The translations under genes were made by a program, and so were the position numbers. 64,000 bases of DNA, taken from positions 169,697 through 233,696 of the forward strand of contig DGVD01000017.1 of the NCBI GenBank assembly GCA_002395835.1, given 5' to 3'. This stretch comes from Bacteroidales bacterium UBA4293 (GTDB taxonomy: Bacteria > Bacteroidota > Bacteroidia > Bacteroidales > Bacteroidaceae). Under the pieces are notes generated by a model. It had not been told where the DNA came from and made no database searches. It saw nothing but the letters and a program-made list of their open reading frames with translations. Below, piece by piece: positions 36,455-43,492 of the stretch; position 1 is the stretch's first letter, and every line of letters starts with the position of its first letter.

Positions 36455-36512
36455 ACTTTCGATTTTGATTGAAAATCGAAAGTAGCACTTTGGATTTTAA
36501 ATGAAAATCACA
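36455..36512. repeat. Twin related palindromes in the 36332-36671 gap
   Basis: The first is ACTTTCGATTTT and AAAATCGAAAGT (36455-36466 with 36472-36483, 12-bp perfect arms, 5-nt loop). Twelve bases on, 'CTTTGGATTTTAAATGAAAATCACAAG' type sequence repeats the plan with GATTTT/AAAATC arms. The two share a CTTT-GATTTT half. No gene is seen in this 340-bp gap, which also holds the terminator at 36586. Confidence 0.55.
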
Positions 36513-36585
36513 AGTAAAGATAGTGGTTTTTTCTAAATATGACTATGGAATTGTCAATATTTTTACTGAAAGAGCGTGAAACAAA

Positions 36586-36620
36586 TTCTGCCAGCCTTGA
36601 TTACTCAATGACTGGCAGAA
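36586..36620 (-). terminator. Hairpin after the secreted three-gene operon
   Basis: TTCTGCCAG and CTGGCAGAA (36586-36594 with 36612-36620) with an inner TTGA/TCAA pair, 52 bp after the stop at 36672. The T tract on the minus strand is weak. Confidence 0.6.
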
Positions 36621-36671
36621 AACTTACATGTTCATCTCCTCACGGAGAAATCAACCTATAGTGTGCAACTA

Positions 36672-37187
36672 CTACTTCTTTGCTAGTTTGGAACCTAGAT
36701 CTCTCATCATCTCCGTATAACTATCGAAAAGACTAAAATCACGTCCTCCCTCAAATTCTGTTACCTTATATGTGCAGACAGTCTCACCGGTTTTATTGTC
36801 CGTTACAGTGATATTAGCCCATACTTTGTGCTTGTGCCCTGGAACCAGACTCATTACACTGTAGAACTTGTCAAAGTTGGTGAATTCCACGTTCATGGTA
36901 TAATCAGCAGTTGAGTTTTCAGCAGACAAATTCACATTCTTGCTTGACTTATTGAAACCATCGATAAAGAACTGTTCACCTTCCTGCTTGTAGGACTCAA
37001 ACTGTTCTGCCCATTCATCCTTCACTGATGATCCACGGTCCCATTTCGCATTGTCCCAATTAAAGACCACTGTCATGGTTCCTTCACTTTTCAGGTAAGA
37101 AGTCTTACCTTGAGTAACCTTGATATCACTTGCTGAAGCTAGCAAGGCAAACAAGGTCATGAACAGCGTTAAACTGAATTTTTTCAT
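36672..37187 (-). CDS. Secreted protein of unknown function, paralogue of the gene at 32516
   Basis: 171 residues with signal peptide 'MKKFSLTLFMTLFALLASAS'. It has the same plan as the 164-residue protein at 32516-33010, with an insertion around 'FDKFYSVMSLVPGHKHKVW'. The spacing of 'VFNWDNAKW', 'FFIDGFN' and 'CTYKVTEFE' is conserved. It is last in an operon, 12 bp after an outer-membrane-type beta-barrel protein, which hints at an envelope role. Family not recognised. Confidence 0.8.
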   Translation of the reverse strand: MKKFSLTLFMTLFALLASASDIKVTQGKTSYLKSEGTMTVVFNWDNAKWDRGSSVKDEWAEQFESYKQEGEQFFIDGFNKSSKNVNLSAENSTADYTMNVEFTNFDKFYSVMSLVPGHKHKVWANITVTDNKTGETVCTYKVTEFEGGRDFSLFDSYTEMMRDLGSKLAKK

Positions 37188-37199
37188 AGATGCAAGATG

Positions 37200-37739
37200 T
37201 TAGAATTCAATACCCACTTTAGCATAATATCCCCAGCAGTCTATAGTTCCTCCATATCTGCCTTCAGCCTGGAAAAGCTCATAGCCTAGGCTGACGCTGA
37301 ACTTATTGAAACGGCAACCAGCACCCGCACTACCATAAGCACCCTTAGCATCAGCAGGACTGTAACCACCCTTTACATCCACAAACGGACTGATTCTACC
37401 ATTAATGAAATCAGCTCTGAAATTAGCAAAGATAGGAATAGCAAACACTTCGCTGTCCATATAATAGGCACCACCTACGCCACCACCTACATAGATGTAA
37501 GGGTTAAACCGATAACCAAATGATGCAGTAAGCACAGGACGGTCTTCCTGATAATCTCCGGTTCCTATGGAGTAACCAGCCTCCAGAATGACACTGAAAC
37601 CCTTCTTCAGTACATTAGAAACCTCAATCTCTTCCTTTTGAGTATCTGCAGCAGGTCTACCCATATTGGTAAACTGTGCATTTGCAGTGGCACTTACCAG
37701 CAGTGCACCCAGTAAAAATAAAGTCTTGAACTTTTTCAT
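37200..37739 (-). CDS. Small outer membrane beta-barrel protein
   Basis: 179 residues with a signal peptide ending at 'ATANAQF'. The mature part is a series of amphipathic strands ('GFSVILEAGYSIGTG', 'PYIYVGGGVGGAYYM', 'FSVSLGYELFQ') ending in an aromatic C-terminal strand 'GYYAKVGIEF', as in 8-stranded barrels. Function unknown. It is the middle gene of a three-gene operon with a PD40 propeller protein (21 bp upstream) and a secreted protein (12 bp downstream). Confidence 0.82.
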   Translation of the reverse strand: MKKFKTLFLLGALLVSATANAQFTNMGRPAADTQKEEIEVSNVLKKGFSVILEAGYSIGTGDYQEDRPVLTASFGYRFNPYIYVGGGVGGAYYMDSEVFAIPIFANFRADFINGRISPFVDVKGGYSPADAKGAYGSAGAGCRFNKFSVSLGYELFQAEGRYGGTIDCWGYYAKVGIEF

Positions 37740-37760
37740 AATGTGTAATTATTAGTTTGA

Positions 37761-38735
37761 TTATTTTAGATTGAAATTCATGCGCCATATATTAGCCGTA
37801 GCCTTAGCACTGCCTCTTTGAGAGACAAAGTAGATGTACTTTCCATCCAGGCTCCACACAGGGCTCACATCGTTTGCTGCATGATGTGTGAGCTGGGTAA
37901 GCTGAGTACCATCCATCTTACATACATAAATATCTGTATTAGGATAAGAGAAATTAGGGGTGTGGATGATGGATTTACCCACCAGGAGCATCCATTCCCC
38001 ATCAGGAGAGACCGATGGAGTAGTGAAGCTGCTATCAGGGCTAGAGAGGATACATTCCTCCACTCCTGTAGTGTAATTCACCCTCCAAATCTCACACCTA
38101 CCACTGGCAGATTTTCGGGTACAAAGAATGGATTTTCCATCATTCATGGGGTAGGGATTAAATCCACCCGTATAGCTGGAAACAGAGTTGTCGTTTAGAT
38201 TAAAGCCCCATATACTCAGGTTCACTCCTTCCTGACGAGCAAAGAAAATCTGCTGCATATCAGGAGAGTAGGTAGGGGTGTAGTCTTGTGCGTTCTCCGT
38301 AATCTGCCGGCATACAAATCCCGTCTTGGCATCGGTAGTAAAGATTCGGTTCATCTCTCCCTGTTGTTCAGAGAAACAGATTTTGCTTCCATCGGGAGAA
38401 AAGGAAAAATCCAGCACCAGTTGCCTGTTGGTCCGTTGTCTGGCAGACTCACCACTGTCCAGATTTCTCACAAACACATTGGATGTATTGTTCTTATAGG
38501 CTAGAAACCCCAGTTCCTGAGAAGGAGAGATGCTGATTACTCTACCCGTCCACCATTCTAGTTCTTTCCCATTACGTCGCACTTCTGGCATACATATCTG
38601 GTCATCGTCTTTGGAAATCTTTACCAGATTCAGACCCTCTTCTGCATCTACAGAGACTACAGAATAATCCACTTGTTGGGCATTAAGGGTGAGTGCTGAA
38701 CCTAGTAAAAGAGAGGTCAAAAATATCTTTTTCAT
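37761..38735 (-). CDS. Periplasmic TolB/PD40-type beta-propeller protein
   Basis: 324 residues with signal peptide ending at 'ALTLNAQ'. Several PD40/WD40-like repeats are visible: 'LDFSFSPDGSKICFSEQQGE', 'YTPTYSPDMQQIFFARQ', 'TTPSVSPDGEWMLLVGK' and 'DVSPVWSLDGKYIYFVSQRG'. Such propellers mediate protein-protein contacts at the envelope. It is first of three genes; upstream are a -7-like box (38784) and a palindromic operator (38851) also found before the XRE regulator gene. Confidence 0.85.
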   Translation of the reverse strand: MKKIFLTSLLLGSALTLNAQQVDYSVVSVDAEEGLNLVKISKDDDQICMPEVRRNGKELEWWTGRVISISPSQELGFLAYKNNTSNVFVRNLDSGESARQRTNRQLVLDFSFSPDGSKICFSEQQGEMNRIFTTDAKTGFVCRQITENAQDYTPTYSPDMQQIFFARQEGVNLSIWGFNLNDNSVSSYTGGFNPYPMNDGKSILCTRKSASGRCEIWRVNYTTGVEECILSSPDSSFTTPSVSPDGEWMLLVGKSIIHTPNFSYPNTDIYVCKMDGTQLTQLTHHAANDVSPVWSLDGKYIYFVSQRGSAKATANIWRMNFNLK

Positions 38736-38783
38736 GTTATTTTATGTGTATTTAGATTTTACTTGCAATGAATTCTTTCTTAG

Positions 38784-38791
38784 CGAAATTA
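38784..38791 (-). promoter_or_regulatory. -7-like box for the propeller/barrel/secreted operon
   Basis: CGAAATTA on plus is TAATTTCG on minus, one change from TAnnTTTG. The XRE gene has the matching TACTTTCG at the same distance from the same operator. Confidence 0.5.
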
Positions 38792-38850
38792 TAATTTATT
38801 TTTAGTTTCCTCATCTGAATTTCCAGTTAATATGTTCTTAGTTTTACGAA

Positions 38851-38870
38851 TTTAACCCCACAGGTTAAAA
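38851..38870 (-). promoter_or_regulatory. Palindromic operator TTTAACC-N5-GGTTAAA, copy 1
   Basis: TTTAACC and GGTTAAA flank CCACA. The operator centre is about 73 bp from the -7-like box at 38784. On the minus strand it continues into ATTCGTAAA, exactly as copy 2 does. Confidence 0.7.
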
Positions 38871-38891
38871 GTTAACCTGAGCGAAGGTTCC

Positions 38892-39158
38892 TTACTTCAG
38901 TTTCTCTACTTGAATAACCTTACCACAGTAGGGACAGTTGAAGCTATTGAACCCCATCTGATCCTTCTCATGATAACCATCTATCAGAGCTGCTACAGGA
39001 ACCTGAAGTGCATCAGCAAACTTTGACAAACCAGACAGGGTGATGTTCTTTCTCTCGTTTACCACCTCGCTTACGTACTGGGGTGATACGTGCATTCTCT
39101 CAGCCAGTTCCTGGGTGCTCAGGTTCTGGTCTTTCATAATCTTGTCTATTCTCAGCAT
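38892..39158 (-). CDS. XRE-family regulator with a C-terminal zinc knuckle
   Basis: 88 residues. The HTH_3 domain covers about 3-60 ('DQNLSTQELAERMHVSPQYV', 'SEVVNERKNITLSGLSKFAD', 'ALQVPVAALID'). The C-terminus has a single CxxC knuckle 'FNCPYCGKVIQVE', perhaps forming a zinc site across a dimer. It is a small DNA-binding regulator. Copy 2 of the TTTAACC-N5-GGTTAAA operator lies upstream of it and copy 1 just downstream, before the secreted operon, so it probably controls itself and that operon. Confidence 0.88.
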   Translation of the reverse strand: MLRIDKIMKDQNLSTQELAERMHVSPQYVSEVVNERKNITLSGLSKFADALQVPVAALIDGYHEKDQMGFNSFNCPYCGKVIQVEKLK

Positions 39159-39262
39159 GATTTTTCTCGTATAATATTATATAAGGTATATTGATTGTGC
39201 CTCCGTTTAGAATTCTCTCTTTCTCCTGTGCTGTAAGAAGTTTAAAATTCCATCTTTTCTTG

Positions 39263-39270
39263 CGAAAGTA
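39263..39270 (-). promoter_or_regulatory. -7-like box for the XRE regulator gene
   Basis: CGAAAGTA on plus is TACTTTCG on minus. Like the box at 38784 it has TTTC-G in place of TTTG. Confidence 0.5.
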
Positions 39271-39330
39271 ACAATAATTTTGCAGTACTTTAAAACTTTT
39301 CTCAGTGTTTGGTGTTTTAGTATTTACGAA

Positions 39331-39350
39331 TTTAACCTGTGGGGTTAAAA
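39331..39350 (-). promoter_or_regulatory. Palindromic operator TTTAACC-N5-GGTTAAA, copy 2
   Basis: TTTAACC and GGTTAAA flank TGTGG, the reverse complement of the spacer of copy 1. The centre is about 74 bp from the -7-like box at 39263. Confidence 0.7.
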
Positions 39351-39394
39351 CCTCAACCAATCAATCCTTTCCTGTCCGTGGAAAAGGGGAGCTT

Positions 39395-40306
39395 TTAAGC
39401 CCCCTTTCTGCTGTAGATGCATCGGAGATTATAGTCCAGGATCACCTTGTTGTGGTAAAGGAAGTCATTCCCCAGCAGACCTGCTATAGGAGCATCTTCC
39501 TCTATCACGCAGAGGTAGTCCTGCTTAGATACCACCAGGAACTTCATCTCATGGTCTATGATTGCTGTATCATCGTTTGCATCCATGGTGATGAGGCCGA
39601 TAGAAACCTCCTTCATCTCTGCCAAGTTTCCACTCCGGTCCACTCCTTGAACCATGTAGTAGTCTGTCACCTCGGAGCTCTTAAAGCCACTGGACTCTAT
39701 ACAGTGCTGCGTGATGGTACTATGGTTGCACCCAGAATCAGCCACCATCAGGAAGCAGTTGTCCTTGTCCTTCGCTATCCCCAGGAGGGAGATGCCCAGA
39801 CGGTCCAATCCGTAGTCCAGAGGAAAACGGAACTGGCACTCCTCTGCAGAAGGCACATCTTCCCGGACAGGAGAGTGGAGGGAGAGGGTAGCATAGTCCA
39901 TCACCAGGTTATGCTTCTTCAGGAAGCCAGACCCCAGGATTCCTATCACACGTTCCCCATTCAGGATGTAATGCGTGATGTCGAAGTCTTTATGGAACGC
40001 AAATCTCTCCATGAAACTGCATTCACCGATGTTGAAAGACAGGTTGTAGTTGTCGCAATCCTTCAGATCACCTATTCCTTGGATAGTCTGATGCACATCG
40101 TCTGCCAAGTTATCTAGGTTCAGGAACTCCCTCATGGAGAAGCTCACCAGATTGTCAGTAGAACCCGTATCCACCACAAAGTAACCCTCGTAGTCCCCCT
40201 TACGGGTGTGAAGGGTAGCCTCTACCAGTGGAAAACCAGTGTTCTCAAAGTTCACGAAGTTCATGTTCAGTTTCATTTCCATTGCCTTTTCCATTGTCTT
40301 TTCCAT
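39395..40306 (-). CDS. Retropepsin-like aspartic protease
   Basis: 303 residues from the ATG at 40306; the longer reading uses a TTG that overlaps the -7 box and cannot be the start. Two aspartic-protease half-sites are present: 'YFVVDTGSTDNLVS' (Asp46) and, in the second half, 'FLMVADSGCNHSTI' (DSG), each followed by a 'GxxGxxF'-type hydrophobic loop ('VIGILGSGFL', 'IAGLLGNDFL'). So both active-site Asps are in one chain, as in pepsin-like fusions of the retroviral fold. No signal peptide is seen, so it may be cytoplasmic. Its promoter carries the WYL-type operator (40352-40368) and it is divergent from the WYL gene. Confidence 0.85.
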   Translation of the reverse strand: MEKTMEKAMEMKLNMNFVNFENTGFPLVEATLHTRKGDYEGYFVVDTGSTDNLVSFSMREFLNLDNLADDVHQTIQGIGDLKDCDNYNLSFNIGECSFMERFAFHKDFDITHYILNGERVIGILGSGFLKKHNLVMDYATLSLHSPVREDVPSAEECQFRFPLDYGLDRLGISLLGIAKDKDNCFLMVADSGCNHSTITQHCIESSGFKSSEVTDYYMVQGVDRSGNLAEMKEVSIGLITMDANDDTAIIDHEMKFLVVSKQDYLCVIEEDAPIAGLLGNDFLYHNKVILDYNLRCIYSRKGA

Positions 40307-40333
40307 AGTCCGTTTATTTTTTTGTTTACGTTG

Positions 40334-40341
40334 CAAAAGTA
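40334..40341 (-). promoter_or_regulatory. -7 box for the retropepsin-like gene
   Basis: CAAAAGTA on plus is TACTTTTG on minus. It lies 10 nt from operator 1. Confidence 0.7.
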
Positions 40342-40351
40342 GGGTGGGAGT

Positions 40352-40368
40352 GCGAACTGGATGTTCGC
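40352..40368 (-). promoter_or_regulatory. WYL-regulon operator 1 (retropepsin gene)
   Basis: GCGAAC-TGGAT-GTTCGC: 6-bp perfect arms and a 5-nt spacer, 10 nt from the -7 box at 40334-40341. Confidence 0.75.
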
Positions 40369-40439
40369 GGGTTCAAAAACTTTTTTCTTTGTCTTTAAAT
40401 AAAATAGGTGGGAAAATTGGATGATTTTTTTCTTTATTC

Positions 40440-40456
40440 ACGAACATACAGTTCGT
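40440..40456 (+). promoter_or_regulatory. WYL-regulon operator 2 (WYL gene)
   Basis: ACGAAC-ATACA-GTTCGT followed after 10 nt by the -7 box TATCTTTG (40467-40474), 22 bp before the WYL start. Confidence 0.75.
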
Positions 40457-40496
40457 AAGAATTTTATATCTTTGCCGATGAGAAAAAAGAGAAGAT

Positions 40497-41537
40497 ATGC
40501 CTACGAATAAGAACGCCTTTATACGCTACAAATATCTAGACAAACTCTTGTCGGACCATCATCATTATTATGATATCAATGACTTGACTAAAAAGGTAAA
40601 TGAGATGATGGAACGGGACCAACTTGATTTGGATGTAGTCCGTAGAACCATCGAAAAAGATTTGCTGGCACTGCGGCTTGTACCCTTTAGTGCACCAATA
40701 GAATCTGTCAGAAAATTTGGAAAGAAAATCTATAGGTATTCCGATTCATCTTTTTCTATCTTCACTCAAGAACTGACTCGTGAGGAACGAAATCTTTTAC
40801 GGGAAGTACTTAGTACCATTGGACAGTTTGATGGTTTGGACAACTTTACATGGCTGGAGAGTTTCAAGTCTGGCCTGGGGTTGGAAGAACGAAGACAAAT
40901 CATCAGCTTCAGCAACAATCCTTATCTAAAGAACTCAAACCTCTTAGGTACCCTATTTGATTGTATATCTAATGAGGTGGTTATCCGTTTGTCTTATCAT
41001 ACCTTTTCCAATACAGCTGTTCGTAGCATAGTATTTCATCCCTATCTACTCAAGCAGTACAATGACCGTTGGTTCCTACTTGGTGCTGTGGATGAGGACA
41101 ATAAAGTTCTTAATTTTGCTCTAGATAGAATAGATCAGGTGGAGCCACTTCCTACATGGACGTACAGACCCTGTCCAGAAGACCTGATGGAGCGTTTCGA
41201 GGATATAGTGGGAGTGACCTACTTTGAAAATTACCCAATAGAGCATATTCTGTTTTGGGTAAGCGATTTTTCAAAAAACTACATTGAAACTAAACCCATT
41301 CATGGTTCTCAGAAACGTCTTAGAGGTGAAACTGAATTACAGATGAAACAGGAATATCCCCAGTTAGAAGGTGGGGCATTCTATACTATCGACTGCATCA
41401 GGAACTACGAGCTCATCCGTCTGCTCTGCTCATATGGTAAAGACCTCATTGTGCTACACTCCGATGGACCTATTTTGGATGAAATCAGGCAACGTATAAA
41501 AGAGATGTTTGAAAGATACGAGACAATAAGCAAATAA
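40497..41537 (+). CDS. WYL-domain transcriptional regulator
   Basis: 346 residues. The N-terminal 1-70 is a winged-HTH region ('RYKYLDKLLSDHHHYYDIND' then 'VVRRTIEKDLLALR'). Residues about 150-240 are the WYL domain ('ISNEVVIRLSYHTFS', 'HPYLLKQYNDRWFLLGAVDE', 'LNFALDRIDQV'). The C-terminal part is WCX-like ('HSDGPILDEIRQRIKEMFER'). WYL regulators are ligand-sensing and common in defence islands. Operator 2 lies in its own promoter, and the same operator stands before five other promoters in the next and previous 3 kb, so it is the likely regulator of all of them, including the retron. Confidence 0.92.
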   Translation: MPTNKNAFIRYKYLDKLLSDHHHYYDINDLTKKVNEMMERDQLDLDVVRRTIEKDLLALRLVPFSAPIESVRKFGKKIYRYSDSSFSIFTQELTREERNLLREVLSTIGQFDGLDNFTWLESFKSGLGLEERRQIISFSNNPYLKNSNLLGTLFDCISNEVVIRLSYHTFSNTAVRSIVFHPYLLKQYNDRWFLLGAVDEDNKVLNFALDRIDQVEPLPTWTYRPCPEDLMERFEDIVGVTYFENYPIEHILFWVSDFSKNYIETKPIHGSQKRLRGETELQMKQEYPQLEGGAFYTIDCIRNYELIRLLCSYGKDLIVLHSDGPILDEIRQRIKEMFERYETISK

Positions 41538-41558
41538 GAATAATATTAGAAACGATTA

Positions 41559-41813
41559 ATGGAATTTTTAAGAAACCAAGAAACAAGTTCTAAACCACTA
41601 ACTATCATTGCCGAGGGATGGGCAAAAAAAGAAACTCCAACTTTTGATGAGTTGACAACTTTTGTTTTACAAACTCATCAGATTACACAGACTGGAGCAA
41701 TTCGAGCTGTGAATCAGTTGGCCACTTATGCGACAGCGTCGCATAAATTAATAAGACCAGCCCAAGAATCACTTACAAAGTTATCGTTCTGTTATCGTGG
41801 AATTGAAGAATGA
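41559..41813 (+). CDS. Small ORF after the WYL gene, possibly a gene fragment
   Basis: 84 residues ('MEFLRNQETSSKPLTIIAEG' ... 'LYQ'-free, ending 'FCYRGIEE'). It begins 21 bp after the WYL stop and would be on the WYL transcript. Its 3' end overlaps, in another frame, a stretch that reads as a PD-(D/E)XK nuclease fragment. So this may be a live small gene, or the start of a once longer gene that lost its frame. Family not recognised. Confidence 0.4.
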   Translation: MEFLRNQETSSKPLTIIAEGWAKKETPTFDELTTFVLQTHQITQTGAIRAVNQLATYATASHKLIRPAQESLTKLSFCYRGIEE

Positions 41814-41883
41814 TGAGTTCCGTCATGAATATCTTGGCCAGCTCAATGCATATGTATCTAAAAATATTTGGAGCGAACATTGA
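41791..41883 (+). pseudogene. Fragment of a PD-(D/E)XK nuclease-like protein
   Basis: In the frame starting at 41791 the DNA reads 'VIVELKNDEFRHEYLGQLNA' then 'YVSKNIWSEH' and stops at 41883. The E-x-K of 'VELK' followed by 'YLGQLNAYV' is the end of a PDDEXK nuclease core as in DUF1016/YhcG-like proteins. A stop lies 13 codons upstream and the fragment has no start. Its last codons run into operator 3, so the following cassette has replaced the rest of the gene. Confidence 0.6.
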
Positions 41884-41889
41884 GTTCGC
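41873..41889 (+). promoter_or_regulatory. WYL-regulon operator 3 (WG-repeat gene)
   Basis: GCGAAC-ATTGA-GTTCGC, then a 10-nt gap, then TATCTTTA (41900-41907), one change from TAnnTTTG. The same operator, gap and leader recur at 43264. Confidence 0.75.
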
Positions 41890-41933
41890 AGGTGCCATAT
41901 ATCTTTACAGCAGAAAACCAAAAATACAGCGAT

Positions 41934-42566
41934 ATGAAAATGGAATACAAAAGTTACAAAAAATATGGAAATGTGATTGTTGCACAAAGTATTGACTATC
42001 AATGGGGAGTTCTCGATCTTGAAGGGAATGTAATTGTACCTTTTGGGAAGTATGGCTGGATTGATGGATTTGAAAATGGTCTTGCACGTGTGCGAACTCA
42101 TGGTGATTCAGGACGAGTGGGAAATACGAAAGCTATCCTTGATTTTACGTCTGAAAATACACAGGTAATCGAAGGAAAAAACGACCTTGAGGCCTATATA
42201 AAATCTGACAGGACAAAGAATCCTAGCAAGTACGCAAAGTGGGGAATTATCAACGAAAAGGGCGAGGAAGTTTTACCTGTGGAATATGATGATGTTTGGA
42301 ATTTCTTAGGAAAAGGACGATACTCAACCAGAGTGGTAAAAGACAATAATGAAAAAGAAGTCTACTTTCATGACTTAAATCCGAATCTTCCCATAAAAGA
42401 TACGAGATATTCGAACAAGTATAAAAATCAACGACGCTATGATAGCTACGGTAGTCATTATGGAGAGTATGAAGGTTCTTATGCACAAGATGTTATGGGA
42501 TATAGTGACGATGTAATTAACGATGCGTTTGACGGTGATCCAGATGCGTATTGGAATATTGATTAA
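41934..42566 (+). CDS. WG-repeat protein with the shared C-terminal tail
   Basis: 210 residues from the ATG at 41934 (27 nt after the -7 box); the longer ORF starts inside the operator. Residues about 15-110 hold WG-type beta repeats ('YQWGVLDLEGNVIVPFGKYG', 'KWGIINEKGEEVLPVEYDDV'). Residues 170-210 are an acidic aromatic tail ('GEYEGSYAQDVMGYSDDVIN', ending 'DAYWNID'), identical over 41 residues to the tail of the 55-residue protein at 43325. WG repeats are putative binding modules. No signal peptide. It is expressed from a WYL-type promoter. Function unknown. Confidence 0.8.
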   Translation: MKMEYKSYKKYGNVIVAQSIDYQWGVLDLEGNVIVPFGKYGWIDGFENGLARVRTHGDSGRVGNTKAILDFTSENTQVIEGKNDLEAYIKSDRTKNPSKYAKWGIINEKGEEVLPVEYDDVWNFLGKGRYSTRVVKDNNEKEVYFHDLNPNLPIKDTRYSNKYKNQRRYDSYGSHYGEYEGSYAQDVMGYSDDVINDAFDGDPDAYWNID

Positions 42567-42625
42567 AAAGTCTAATTTTCTTTTCAATCCGAAAGTAGAA
42601 TTCGCATATTAATAGTATATTTGCA
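42441..42625 (+). repeat. 185-bp module copy A: tail coding + 3' end + operator + -7 box
   Basis: It matches 43367-43551 base for base without gaps, with about eight mismatches by eye. It covers the last 41 codons of the WG gene, its stop, operator 5 and the following -7 box. All coding differences are synonymous. Confidence 0.9.
42589..42605 (+). promoter_or_regulatory. WYL-regulon operator 5 (decayed ATPase locus)
   Basis: CCGAAA-GTAGA-ATTCGC keeps the 6-5-6 plan with C to A and G to A changes at the inner arm bases. A 10-nt gap leads to TATATTTG (42616-42623). Confidence 0.65.
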
Positions 42626-42651
42626 AAAAGACAGAGAAAAACCTAAAATCC

Positions 42652-42831
42652 ATGAATACACAGCTAACAATTAAGAATTTCAGAGTGTTTGATGAATAAC
42701 CTGGGGATGAGAGATATGAAATCCCTATAGAGCTTCATCCGATAGAAACTATTTAATCTCAAAACTAAGATTTTGTAGTACCTGTATGGAAGGACTCAAA
42801 TCTATCCCAAGCAAATATTAATGATGAATAG
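42652..42831 (+). pseudogene. Decayed gene start resembling an AAA/SMC-like ATPase N-terminus
   Basis: An ATG 28 nt after the -7 box reads 'MNTQLTIKNFRVFDE' and stops; in the same frame come 'PGDERYEIPIELHPIETI', stop, and 'DFVVPVWKDSNLSQANINDE', stop. 'xxLTIKNFRVFDE' is how many Bacteroidetes OLD/AAA-type ATPases begin, but no Walker A follows. With three in-frame stops it is a relic. The 42567-42867 gap holds only this relic and operator 5. Confidence 0.5.
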
Positions 42832-42867
42832 AAAATGAATTAATTAAATAATAACAGTATTGAAAAG

Positions 42868-43227
42868 ATGGATTATAGAGAAGATATTAAGAAAAGCTAT
42901 GCCTGCATAATGGAGCAAGAGAAATTAACGGTAAATATGGAATTCTCATTTGGTTTCTCTATGAATTTTCGTACTATATATCAAACATTAGATATATTGA
43001 AAATTATGATGGCATATGCATGGGAAAAACATGGGTACGGAACTTATAAAGATTTTTTCAAAGGGAAAGAATTAGAAACTAAATATCAGAATATTGTACA
43101 GCACCCTGATGAATTGATAATAAATGATTTTAAAAAGTATCTAAAGCAATTTCATGTGAGGACTATATTTGATGATGAAATAGAAACTCTTGAAATGATG
43201 GAGAATATCATCAACTCACTTGCATAA
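42868..43227 (+). CDS. Hypothetical 119-residue helical protein
   Basis: 119 residues, AT-rich, mainly helical and charged ('SYACIMEQEKLTVNMEFSFG', 'IYQTLDILKIMMAYAWEKHG', 'IETLEMMENIINSLA'). No signal peptide or known motif. It probably shares the operator-5 promoter with the decayed ATPase start upstream. Its place between two WYL-controlled cassettes suggests an accessory conflict-related gene, but nothing in the protein shows it. Confidence 0.65.
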   Translation: MDYREDIKKSYACIMEQEKLTVNMEFSFGFSMNFRTIYQTLDILKIMMAYAWEKHGYGTYKDFFKGKELETKYQNIVQHPDELIINDFKKYLKQFHVRTIFDDEIETLEMMENIINSLA

Positions 43228-43263
43228 TTTGTTTTTTGATAATGATGGATAAATATGTCATAG

Positions 43264-43280
43264 GCGAACATTGAGTTCGC
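43264..43280 (+). promoter_or_regulatory. WYL-regulon operator 4 (55-residue tail gene)
   Basis: GCGAAC-ATTGA-GTTCGC, 10-nt gap, then a perfect TATCTTTG (43291-43298). Operator to ATG is 61 bp, exactly as at operator 3, with about eight mismatches. Confidence 0.78.
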
Positions 43281-43324
43281 AGGTCTCATATATCTTTGCA
43301 GTAGAAAACCATAAATACAATGCT

Positions 43325-43492
43325 ATGACAGATTATTTTGACGAAGACATCTACGTGGGTTATGATGATAGCTACGGCAGTCATTATGGTGAGTATGAAG
43401 GTTCTTATGCCCAGGATGTTATGGGATATAGTGACGATGTAATTAACGATGCGTTTGACGGTGATCCAGATGCGTATTGGAATATTGATTAA
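43325..43492 (+). CDS. 55-residue protein made almost only of the shared C-terminal tail
   Basis: 55 residues starting 'MTDYFDEDIYVGYD' and then 41 residues identical to the tail of the WG-repeat protein, ending 'DAYWNID'. It is very acidic and rich in Tyr and Gly. The longer reading uses a TTG inside the operator and is not the start. It has a clean WYL-type promoter, so it should be made as a protein in its own right. It could act as an inhibitor, adaptor or decoy tag for whatever reads the tail, or be an emptied cassette. Function unknown. Confidence 0.7.
   Translation: MTDYFDEDIYVGYDDSYGSHYGEYEGSYAQDVMGYSDDVINDAFDGDPDAYWNID

Noticed and set aside
40307..40336. N-terminal extension of the retropepsin-like protein from a TTG
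   Set aside because: The TTG overlaps the -7 box, so it would lie upstream of the transcript.
41868..41933. N-terminal extension of the WG-repeat protein
   Set aside because: It would translate through operator 3 and the -7 box.
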